Positions 23,218 through 33,561 of a DNA stretch of 64,000 bases are shown here, in pieces. Source of the DNA: Pocillopora verrucosa (taxonomy: Eukaryota; Cnidaria; Anthozoa; Scleractinia; Pocilloporidae). Each line of letters starts with the position of its first letter. The stretch's first letter is position 1. Under the pieces are notes generated by a model that did not search any database, was not told where the DNA came from, and worked only from the letters and a program-made list of their open reading frames with translations. The stretch spans positions 28,937,592 through 29,001,591 of the forward strand of contig NC_089314.1 in the NCBI RefSeq assembly GCF_036669915.1, given 5' to 3'. Made by a program: the position numbers and the translations under genes.

Positions 23218-26200
23218 ATGCTCCTCTGGTTTGTTGGCGCTGTGGCTGTGATGCTGACTTTCATGGTAAATGCTTTTAACTATTTTGCTTCTGCTTAATT
23301 TGTGTCAAACATGAGCTCAGAGCGCTGGTGGCAAATCTATAAAGAACACCGCTAATGAGACTCGTCAAAATAAAAAAAAATGAAGAATTCCTTCGTGGAA
23401 AGACGAGTGACGACATTTGCGACTAACGAGCAGGAAAATTATAACGTAATGTAGAAGGAAGTCTTGGAATACTAATGTTCCAGGGTAAACAAAGATCATA
23501 CAAATGAGAGTAGTAAAAGAGAAAGACAAAGTTGACTAAAAAAATGGAAACGAGAATTCTAAAATTATTGCGAACGACAAACTTGAAAAGCTTTGACGCA
23601 GTCAGTTTAGAATTGAAAGCGTAACAGACACTTCCGGTCGAGTTGAAAAGTAATATTTTCTTCGTGAGTGCGGGAGGTTTTTCTATCATCACCGGAAATC
23701 CTATCATTTCTACGCGGCCTGAGCTGTGGGAGGAGACGAAATCGAGACTGTGTTGATCTAATCTTCGCTCGCCAAAGGAAATGTCGAGAAGTTCGTCAGA
23801 TTATGAAAGTCTGTAGCAATTCCACTATAAATTCAATTTCTTTTCTCAGATCGCGTTCATAAATTATGCAGTTGTTGATTACATCCAGAGCTCTCATTAT
23901 TTCAGTGCTGATCCATCAATCTATTCGGAGAGTCTCGCAGAACACTTACATTTAAACGAACCATGAAAGAGGAATTTTCCTTCGTCAAAATTCAACCAGG
24001 TTGAATGTGGATCGCAGATAAGATATCACAGTATTTTTAGCCAGGCGTGTTCAAACTGTACTGGACAAGTCTTCCATACGTGTCATGTTTCGCATGAATC
24101 GTTTCACTAACGACAAAAGGGCCTTTTATTCGATTTTGGCTGAGTTCAGTGAGTTGAAAACAGAATTAAGAATGTGCATATCATGTCGCACATACACAAA
24201 ATGATTAGTGGCAAGAAGGAGGGGTAAATTGGAGAGAGACATTGCCGAGTCAAGGATGGTATGATGGTTCACGCCAGATCGCAAAATCTCGAAAATATGA
24301 ATTCAGTATAATTATTTCCTCCTGATAAACTATTTATTATCTCTTACAGTTAGAAGTCTTCAGGCTTAACTGGAGTAACCAATAAAATATTATTTGTTTG
24401 ACCTTACACTTAACGGGCGCGTTAGTACTCCAAAGTTAATTCACGGAGTATTATTACAAGCCGCTCATAAGACATATTTTAGATTTTAAAAACCAATGCA
24501 AATCATTGTAAACTAACTCTCTTCATACTCGAAACAAGCTAGCAGCAGTACACATTTTGTATTATGGTGGCTTAATGTTTTTCTTCTGAATGTTTTCTAG
24601 ATAAACAATTATCAAAGCAGTGTTATGATTTCGAAATAATCATAAGTCGAGGCAAGTTTTACCATCCTCGGCTGATAACACTTATCTTGAGCCAAATCTA
24701 ACTATTGATTTCTTGGGGTTTTTTAGAAAATAACAAAAAGCTTCGGTCGGTTAGGACACAAATTATTATTATTGACAAGAAAAAGATCTCAATATACAAA
24801 ACTGTGATTTGGCTTTTGGTACACAGTCACTTGCAGAGGTTAAATGAGTCTTGAGAAAAATGAATTACACACTTCAGATCTCTAGATATCTGCCGGATTG
24901 GGTGGTTTACATCGAGCTACGAGTGTGTCTATGAGCACAATACACAATAATAATGATTGAGGCAACGGTATTAGTTAATTTAGATATAGCCTTCGTGCTG
25001 AGCGCTCGACGAAAACGCGCGTAAGGCGCGTGCTAGAAAGGGAAAAGACAGGAAAACGCGTGTATGACCACTAGATCGCGTGTACAGGCCTTAATTATTT
25101 GCGCTCAATAAAATCGAGTGTCTCCTGCTCTTACTTTAGGCAAGATTAATCTCTTTTGTTGACAGGCGCCACCCTCGGAAGGAACTGGTCGCGCCATTGT
25201 AACATTACGAAGGTACACTAACCCCTCTCACCGCTTGAGTAATGGTAAATGCTGTGATCACCGATTTCTCAACATTGGCCGATGCCGCCCATGTGATGCT
25301 TACTTCAAACTATGTGTGAGTCAGGCAGTTAGTGGGTCTTCTTCAAACAGTTGTAATATTGGTAGAAGCCAGACCGGTGTGGTTGGTGACGATGACAACC
25401 ATGTACTCAACATCAGAAGAGCGTTTTCTTTTGAATCTTTTAAGGTAAGTACGCATATAAAGCAAAACCATTTTATTCTTGTCATCTTTTCCGCGTCATC
25501 TAGTGCATAAGACCAACATTTCTTAACTTCACTTAAGTACAGATAAAAGCAACAAAGGGAAAGTTTACTGGGTGTATTTGTACTTTTGGAAACGCGTTAA
25601 ACGACCAAGAGAAACGTTATGATGCATCAGGCTTCATTCTCCTGACTGTTCCAAAAATAGATAACTTTTTCAAAGTAGAAGGCACTTTTCTAAATCAATA
25701 TTCCTACAACATGTATTGTGTATGAAATCACTCGAAGTGACACTTGAGCTGATGCCAAATAAGCAACTTTACTGCTGCATCGCCGAGTCTTATGGGACCG
25801 TTCATTACTCACTGAGTAAGGCTGGGTGGTGGGATTTGGAGGAATGCTATTTGGGAATTGTATGACCCCTCAGCTTACTAACTACCCTTACATGACCCCC
25901 CTCGCATTAGAAAACTTTCTGATTGACCCTCCCCCCTCCCTTCTGAAATCATAGTCACGCCTGATATTTCAAAGCTTAGTACGCTCAAAAATAAACCTAT
26001 TTTTATAAACTGGCATATTTCACCTAACAAGATGATACAATTTTCGACAGGTGCTTGCACTGAACGGAATATTTTCCAGTGAAAAAGAACTTTTCATTAC
26101 AAATCTGAACACATCTCAATGTAATTAAAAGTCAATTTCATAAGGGCATACTTTTTCATATCGCCCAACCAACTCCGTTCTCCTACACTTTTTTTCCGGA

Positions 26201-28330
26201 CACAGGTAACCTGTTAATAAAAAGTTACCGAATCAGAGGAACAGCGACAGAACTGTATGGATATTAACAGTTATTCACTCAAGGCGAAGTGACTAATTTT
26301 GACCAGTCCCCGAGACAAAGCCGAGGGAATTATTCAACTAAATATTCTTTGAGCCCGAGGCAAATAATTGTTTTAGTATTATTGCCTGGGTGCTTTCGAA
26401 TTCTATTCTAAATATTCGTTTTGACGTTGAAACCATTCTGTTTTAATTGCTTTGATTACATGTATCGAGGTAAAGAACCATTATCACTTCCACGGTAACA
26501 CTAACAAACCGCGAGGCACCTCGTGCGAGGTGATCATAGCGAGATATGACGCAATCCTCGACCAATCAGAGCGCGTGAATCTCTATAGTCACCGGAGCTA
26601 ATATACTGAATACGAATAGTCACAAAGCTGAACTGAGTGCTTGTATTATTTCTCAGGGAGCCATTACCGTTGGGGTGGAAGTCTGGGATAAGGACAAATT
26701 TACCAGAAATGATTACGTTGGCTGCCCGTCCATAACACTGTGGTCTGTCACTCCGGGGTTGTATTTGGATCCCTTAAGAAGAAGCTTGACGCTGAAGAGC
26801 AGATACGTCACCATGAAGCTCGACTTGGAGTTGTACTGCGACAAAGACTACTATGGTCCCAGTTGTAGCGTGAATTGTGTCCCGCGGGATGACTCAAGTG
26901 GACATTACACCTGCGATAACCTAGGAAACAAGATTTGTCTTCAACATTGGGAAGGGCCGTCTTGTAAAAGATGCGAGAGAAATTGGTTTGGTCCTCGCTG
27001 TTCTGCAAACTGTGTTCCTCAGGATAATGATTTTCAAGGACATTACAAGTAAGTCAGGAGACAGGTGTGCTTATTAAAGTGGTCGGGAATTCAGGGGGTA
27101 CGGTTTTAAAGGAACTGTGGTGCTACGTCGGTGGGGGAGCCAACGCTTTCCATTCAAATAATTTACTCTTACCTTTCTCGTTACTATATTCCCACAAATA
27201 GCGTGGCTCCATTTTTTACAGATAAACTCACACACAACCCACAATTCCTCCATTCGCACTGACGAAGGGCTAACGCTCGGAACGTCAACTTAGAAACTCT
27301 TTACGGTGACTACTTTACATAATCAACTCAGTTAATAAAACCAAATCATATAGTCGGAAATGAGACAGCTTGTGGCAAAATTTCGAAAAATAGAGCGAGG
27401 GAAAAATAAAGGAGAACAAAAACCTTTGCCGTTATACCCTCCCGGCCTCCCGCCCTCCCCGCCTTTTTGTTCTCCTCTTTTCGCTGAGAATCTATTTGTA
27501 ATCGAGGCTGAGAAAGAAAGGAACATAGATGATGTAAATTTACAAAAGCAGCCTTCAGAAAGAATCCAATAGGAATTTGGGGAAGGATTTCTGTATCACA
27601 AGGAATTTTTCATATATTGCGGGCCCTATTGCTATCCTTTAATAATCACGTGAATTAGCTTTTATATCTTTGACAACATGTATAAAAAGAAAATAGTTTT
27701 TTCTCAAGAGGCTGGGGCACTAAAGAATATCATGAAAAAGATCTATGCAGTCAGGAGATGATCTCATGTAAATCTTTTAGAGAAGTTGAAATTATAGATA
27801 AAACTTTTCCTTTCTTGAATCACAGATGCAGGCCGTTGGATGGTAAGAAAGAGTGCCTACCATCGTGGTTTGGTTCTGACTGTCGCACACAATGCATCCC
27901 TCGTGATGACGACGGCGGACATTACAGTTGTGCACAAGACGGAAGTAAAACGTGTCTGCCTGGGTGGTATGGCGAGAACTGCACAGTGTTCTGTGTTCCT
28001 CAAAATGATGAGAAACTCGGAAATTACACTTGTGACGATGAAGGCAATATGGTGTGCTTGGACGGCGTCAGTCGCCTCGACTCTAACTGCTCTTGGACTT
28101 GTTTGGTCATTGAAGCCCCAGTAACCTACAACTGTACAGAAGAAGGCTACAAAATCTGCCATCCTTCGTGGTTTGGGTCCGACTGTGCCACTTACTGCGA
28201 GCCCCACAACGATGAAAAGCACGGGTATTACACTTGCAACGTACGTGACGGAAGTAAAGTGTGCTTGGACGGCTGGGAAGGACGTGACTGCCGTGAAAGA
28301 AGCGTGGAATCATTATTTACAATTGAGTAA
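23218..28330 (+). CDS. DSL-4: secreted MNNL plus six-DSL-repeat protein
   Basis: Four exons: 23218-23265, 25166-25444, 26657-27048, 27826-28330; phases agree and give 407 residues. Exon 1 is a 16-residue signal peptide start (MLLWFVGAVAVMLTFM). Exon 2 and early exon 3 form the MNNL domain. One canonical DSL domain (CDKDYYGPSC...RDDSSGHYTC...WEGPSC) is followed by one interlocked block of five units, the fourth of which lacks the W-x-G opening (GVSRLDSNC). The C-terminus is short after WEGRDC and has no membrane helix, so it looks secreted. The last exon is clearly different from the near-identical last exons of DSL-2 and DSL-3, so DSL-4 probably keeps the pre-duplication 3' end. Function is unknown; a soluble ligand or decoy is possible. 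Confidence 0.87.
23964..24812. mobile_element. Insertion specific to DSL-4 intron 1
   Basis: DSL-3 intron 1 reads straight through from ccatga to tttggc. The DSL-4 copy has about 850 extra AT-rich bases there, with a possible TGA at each side. No coding region or clear terminal repeat was found. It is probably a non-autonomous element that came in after the duplication, or a deletion in copy 1. Confidence 0.5.
26265..26372. mobile_element. Short inverted-repeat element (MITE-like), copy in DSL-4
   Basis: Orthologous insertion to 19255-19372, with the same inverted ends (ttattcactcaaggcg and gcccgaggcaaataattg). Confidence 0.55.
27190..27345. repeat. Dispersed repeat, copy in DSL-4 last intron
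   Basis: Duplicate of 20636-20790, with ctgacgaagggctaacgctc and aactcagttaataaaacc. Confidence 0.4.
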
Positions 28331-29571
28331 CGATGGGCTTTAGTGTGACTGTATGTCACCCGTTAGTACATCTTCAATGGCGCTGCGACAATTTATAAAC
28401 AGGACCTAGATGGACGAATGTTTACGGTTCCTTAGACAGAAAATAGTCAGTAATCACTGAATGATTATAGAAAATAGGACTAAATGGACACATCGAGCTC
28501 CGCTTTTCATTTTTTATGACTTGAACAATTTTTATTATAAGTAATAGCTCCTGCCAAGTACTGCAAACCAAGTAAAAATTAAAATTCGCTTTTTATGATG
28601 AAAGTATTTGAAGCTGTCTTGTACATTACCATCAACGTCTAATTTAATATGCATCACCGCAACAGACTTGGGGTGACCAAAAGGGGAAATGTTTTGGTTT
28701 CGAAATTTAATGTTATGGTTTCTTGCCTTTTGAACCATGTTATTTGACCATCCCATAATTTTCTTTTAAGTCATTCATTTCTAGGTACTGTTTATACAAC
28801 ACAACGAAACTCCTTCAAATCAAATCGACAGTTATGAATTATCATTAATAGCAGATACATGCGCTTTTATTTTCATTTCAAGAAAGATTTAATGGCATGG
28901 TAAAAATGCTTCGTTATCTTTAAATACAGCTGCTTTTAACTTTCTTGTTTTGATTGTACCCTGTTCGAAAAATATGAAAAAAGGGCATTTAATGCTACAA
29001 CATGATTTACCAGTGTTGGTTCGTCAGTTAGAATTATCAAGTCGACTAAGACGTTCTCGCAAAAACATTGAATTTCGTAGTTCATCGTTTGAATTTTAGC
29101 GAAGCTAAAATTGAACCCCGAAAAAAAAAGTTTTACGGTCGCAATCGTCATGGGAACAATTGTCCATTCAGGAAAAGAACTGAGAGATTACGTGTTCACA
29201 GTAGGTTTGGTTTTGACCAGTATGCATTACGCGCGGCGTTGGTCTTTGGCGGACATTAACTCGATGCCAATTATTCCTCAAGCTTCGGGAAAACAATACA
29301 AGCCTCGCTCTCGTGAAAGCCATAACAAAAAAAAACAGAGGCGTACAATGTCACATGCGCCTCTCAAGAGCCTCCAGTTTACAGAAATTCGAATATTTCT
29401 TTCCTTTAAAAACTTCTGTACCTCTGGAACTTTCATATTTGTGAAGAAGGCATCATGCGCCAACTCCCTGTCCCCTAGCAGACTTTCTCACACAAACAAT
29501 TAGCTTAATGAATCTTATTTGTCAGGCTGAGAGGAACGGGGACTTCTTTCCGTTTCACTTCCTTGTCAAAA
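28331..29571. other. Spacer between the DSL cluster and the PM20D2 cluster
   Basis: No gene recognised. A 130-codon open stretch at 29111-29503 has no family resemblance, and its start lies in low-complexity sequence, so I do not call it. The last ~50 bp resemble the 5' flank of PM20D2 copy B. Confidence 0.5.
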
Positions 29572-31579
29572 ATGGAGAGCGACCAGGTAAAGGTCCTGAA
29601 GGAAAAAGCCAAAGAAGCGATCGATATCTATTCTCCTGAATTATATGAACTGAACAAAAGTGTATGGGAAAACCCAGAGCTTGGTCTTCAGGAGAGATTT
29701 GCTCACGATCAGCTGACAGAATTCTTGGCGGATCAAGGCTTCGATGTAATTCCTCATTACACTTTGGATACGGCTTTTCGGGCGGAATGCGGAGAGGATG
29801 GAGGTCTTACAATTGGACTGATTAGTGAATATGATGCTTTACCGGAAGTAGGACACGCTTGTGGACATAATCTGATCGCTGAATCGGGAGTAGCAGCGGC
29901 TTTAGGCATGTTTATGTTGTTCATTTGCTTGACAAACTTCTACCTGCCTAATAAAGCGATCCATATTTATCGGACACGTATCAACCTGTTTTCTCGTCTA
30001 TTATCTATACTAGCCTACACTATGTAATGCATTACGTATACATTTTAAAACAGTCTCACATCGCTATATAAAAACATCACTTAAAAGAGTAAATTATGTT
30101 TCCAAATGCGTCATGGGGATTCGGATGTCTTTTACGCTGAGATCAACAAGGGGGGTCTAGAAACTGAAATAGAATCTCTAAAAGCGGATGGAACTGCCTA
30201 GAGTTCAATTTGGAATTAAAGAAATATTGTGTATGCAATAGCTGCTATACTGTGCAGACTAGATAATTCCTAAATATAGATAAAGTGAGACATCTGGCCT
30301 GTGCAAACTCGATGATGTTTTATATTGGTCCTAAATTGTTCATCCAGTTTGAAACTCCTTGAACTAGTTTTATTTCTTAGGTCTCAAGATTGCTTTGAAT
30401 GCCATTAATCAGAGACCCAAAGTCAAAATAGTTCTCCTTGGAACTCCTGCTGAGGAAACAACAGGTGGCAAGATTTCAATGATCAAGAATGGTTGCTTCA
30501 AAGATCTTGACTTTTGTATGATGGTTCACCCAAGTTCAGTAGATGTTTTCAAACCAGTCATTTTAGCTAGTGAACGTGCTACAATCACCTACAAAGGTCA
30601 TGCTGCTCATGCTGCCGCATTCCCCTGGGAAGGAATTAATGCCCTTGATGCCGCAGTCATGGCTTACACAAGCATAAGTGCACTAAGACAGCAGATGAAG
30701 CCCACATGGCATGTTAACCTTATCATTTCCAAGGGTGGTGTTAAGCCAAACATAATTCCTGACCGAGCTCAGCTACAGTGTTACATTCGAGCTATGACTG
30801 ACAGCAACCTTGAAGTGTTAAAAGAAAAGGTGAAGAATTGTTTTGAAGCAGCTGCATCAGCCACAGGTAAGTAACCTAAAAAAACAAATTATGGCAGACT
30901 TGTTCTCAGTCCTCTGTTTCATTTTCTATATACTATGTGTCTTTTTCAAGAAGTAAAAGGGCACACCTGGGTAGGAACCTAACTTTCTAAAGGCTAAGTG
31001 ACTGAGACCAGTTTGGAGAAATTTGGAGAAACAAATTTACTTCCTCAAGGATCTTGCCCACTCCCTCCAAATTTGTTTTGGCACATCTTGTTTTTGTCTT
31101 TCCCCCAAACTTAAACAGGGGTTTCAATATTTTTTTGTATTAAGAAGGTGAGCTAGCATAGGAGCACCCTAATGTTTAAAATTTGCTCTTTTCCAACAGG
31201 CTGCAAAGTCTCCATGGAGTGGGAAACAGACACTAGATATTCACATCTGGAAACCAACAACACCCTTGCTGAACTGTACCAAGCCAATGCTGAGTCCTTA
31301 GGAGTATCATTTCCACCTGAGGCAAAGTTCTCAGCATCCACTGATATGGGAAATGTTTCACATGTAGTTCCTTCTATCCATCCCATGTATTCTATTGGCA
31401 CAACTGCACCCAATCATTCTCATGCATTCACAACAGCAGCAGCAACAGAGGAAGCTCATGAGAAAACTTTGATTGCCAGCAAGGCAATGGCCATGACAGC
31501 TATTGATGTATTGTGTAAACAAGATTTCATGGATCAAGTGAGGATTGACTTTAAACAACTAAATAAGGGTGAAAATTAA
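29572..31579 (+). CDS. PM20D2: PM20D2-like dipeptidase, copy A
   Basis: Three exons: 29572-29905, 30381-30866, 31200-31579, giving 399 residues, slightly shorter than vertebrate PM20D2. M20 metallopeptidase features are present in order: EYDALP with D88, HACGHN with C97/H99, GTPAEE with E136/E137, MMVHP with H161, the dimer-type domain at about 170-270, and NHSHAFT with H346/H348. Vertebrate PM20D2 cleaves odd dipeptides such as beta-alanyl-lysine, a repair step for carnosine synthesis; the same substrate here is inference. The first intron has a GC donor (TTTAG|GCATGT) where copies B, C and D have GT. Exon 2 differs from B at 16 of 159 residues, several at positions where B and C agree (ISKGG against ISEGG). 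It may be expressed poorly or be losing function. Confidence 0.82.
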
Positions 31580-32179
31580 CTGTCATGGATGGAAAAGTGA
31601 GGACAAGTTGGCAAAAGTCATTAGGGACAGTTTCTGCAAAATTACTCCTAGAGATATATCTGTGAGTTCAGTGTGTAGTTCACAAATCTTAGATTGATAC
31701 AACACGTATATGAAACAATGGTTTGATGAAACTTTCAAATGCACTCTGAAGTTCAATTTGACTGATGTGCTTGATGTGTTTGGTAGGGAAAGAATAAATC
31801 ATTACAGATATGAGCAAAAAGTGACAATGGAAAGAATTAAAGCAAAGAGAAAAATTTTCAAATGTTTTTTGCAGTGATGATAGAAGTTGAGCTTCACGGT
31901 ATTTAAATGAATAATTTTTAGCTTTCTAGCTATAGTAAATAAGAAGCTGGACAGGTTGTATCAAGTTCATCACTGTTTACAGCCCCTAAAAAAAGTTATT
32001 TAATGGACCTATATGAAAAATGAAAGTGGTACAGTTGAATCACAAGACACTACCCTTAACTTCCATTTCATTGTGTCTTTTGCACAAATGGGATCAAACA
32101 GCATGTTTACAATATTAGCCTGCACTTTGTATACACATTATAGAAGGTCAACCCTATTCTTGGGCCAGCAAGCATTCAA
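31580..32179. other. 3' flank of PM20D2 copy A
   Basis: Diverged duplicate of the region after copy B (35855-36180). AATAAA at 31793-31798 is the likely poly(A) signal. No gene is seen. Confidence 0.5.
31793..31798 (+). promoter_or_regulatory. Poly(A) signal of PM20D2 copy A
   Basis: AATAAA about 215 bp after the stop codon. Confidence 0.45.
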
Positions 32180-33435
32180 AATTGACCAATCCCTATGCAT
32201 CCAATGTAATTTTCATTGTATATTTGTAGAGTGACCATATCAAAGTTCTTTGCTATATCAGTCTCTTCATACTGTGCTTCAAATTTCATTGGAGGGCGAT
32301 TGTGACACAAGCCTTTACCATGACACAAGTCTTTGATACCAAGCCCTTTATCCGTAAGCACTGTAGCACCTATGTCTTGTATCATATCCAGCACTCCACA
32401 GTCTGCAGTTAAGTCATTATCAGTGACTGACCCTGCAGTGCACAAGACTGCCAAAAGGTGTCATCCAAATTCCTGTTTTGCCAATGTCATGGTCCTTGTA
32501 TGTGCTAAATGTTGCATTGTTGACGTCAAAGTTTTCTGGTTATGTAATCCAGTTCTCTGTGCAGTCTCCCAAAATAACTCTGCCCTGGTAACCAGCTGCA
32601 TAAACATCAGGAGGTAAAAGGGAAAGCAACTCTCCAGGACAAGGACTCAGGTCTAACCGATCAAACGGAGTTGAAAGAAAAACAGCCAGTGCGGTAAAGA
32701 TTCGATCCAGCTTGAGTTGAAACACTGGTGCCTGTCATGTATCCAACAGTACCAAAGTGAAGTATATGTCTGCATACTGTCATAAAGTGCACCACCCAAG
32801 TTCTTTTTTTCAACTTTCTCAGTTGATACCGTTTCAGTTGCACACTCTATTTTGCTGACTGTGGTGATTTTGTTTAGTACATTTCGCTCGGCAAACTCAG
32901 GAGCACAAGGCAAATCTGGGAGATCATTTTAGTTCTCGCGTTCCCCTTTGCTCCGGTGAGGAGAGGAAATGAAATCCCGTTTGAAGTCAATTCCTTTGTT
33001 TTTCAGAATTTTGTAATACTCACGCCGTTTCTCGGAGCAGTCTGCAATTTCTTTAGTCTGTAATACTTCAAGTCTTTGTTTTAAGTGCGTCAGGAATTAG
33101 TGCAGAGCGTAGCAGCACAATGCAAGTGCCCTTGCTTGACTTTTTGAAACTCTTGGCTTCCTGACTGGGTAAACTTGATGCTTGGTGAGTCCTCACAGTT
33201 CAGTCTTTTGGCACACGACCAGTGCTTTGAGCAGATCATGCATCTTCAAATTTACACCCTTTCTGCTTTCCCAGCATTTCTAAATAAGCATTCTTTACCG
33301 TCTTCGGTGCAGAATCCAGTTTGGTTAGAATGAAGTACACTGAATTTGGAGTTTACCAAGACTTTTTGCCGAATTTACAAGCACAAGACCAGTGCCAACC
33401 TGCACGAGTAGGCTTTCCATTTTTCCCGCCATCTT
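32180..33435 (-). mobile_element. Decayed DNA transposon with THAP and DDE_Tnp_4 transposase
   Basis: Read on the minus strand. Near 33260-33110 there is an ICSKHW...EDSPSI stretch, like the C-terminal part of a THAP zinc finger. Next comes a VILGDCTENW motif near 32570, typical of the first acidic residue region of DDE_Tnp_4 transposases, and then GATVLTDKGLGIKDL and a PP...YEETDIAK tail at 32454-32180. The frame shifts and stops several times (for instance between the motifs at 32570 and 32454), so it is dead. The H-x-E-R signature expected near the end is lost (QIYNENYIG). It lies between two PM20D2 copies. Confidence 0.7.
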
Positions 33436-33561
33436 GATATTTGAGGGAAAACTGTGCAAAAATGCGTTAGTGCCAGGTCCCCGGGCGGTGTGAAATTTCG
33501 TAATGGCGGCTTCCTAGCCAGAGCGAGAACGTGCTTTTCCATTCCACTTTCTTGTCAAAAA

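Larger units (their letters stand above)
20918..27477 (+). repeat. Tandem segmental duplication, copy 2
   Basis: Second copy of the unit described at 14679-20917. Its right end is where DSL-4 sequence (gcctttttgttctcct at about 27461) stops matching copy 1 (gcctttttgctctcc at about 20902). Length differs from copy 1 because of insertions, chiefly about 850 bp in intron 1 here and about 300 bp in intron 2 of copy 1. Confidence 0.85.

Noticed and set aside
29111-29503. A 130-codon open frame upstream of PM20D2 copy A
   Set aside because: Its composition is rich in lysine from A-runs, there is no known domain, and it overlaps other open frames. Not supportable.
33454-33561. In-frame N-terminal extension of PM20D2 copy B
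   Set aside because: Not shared with copies A, C and D; the downstream ATG aligns with theirs.
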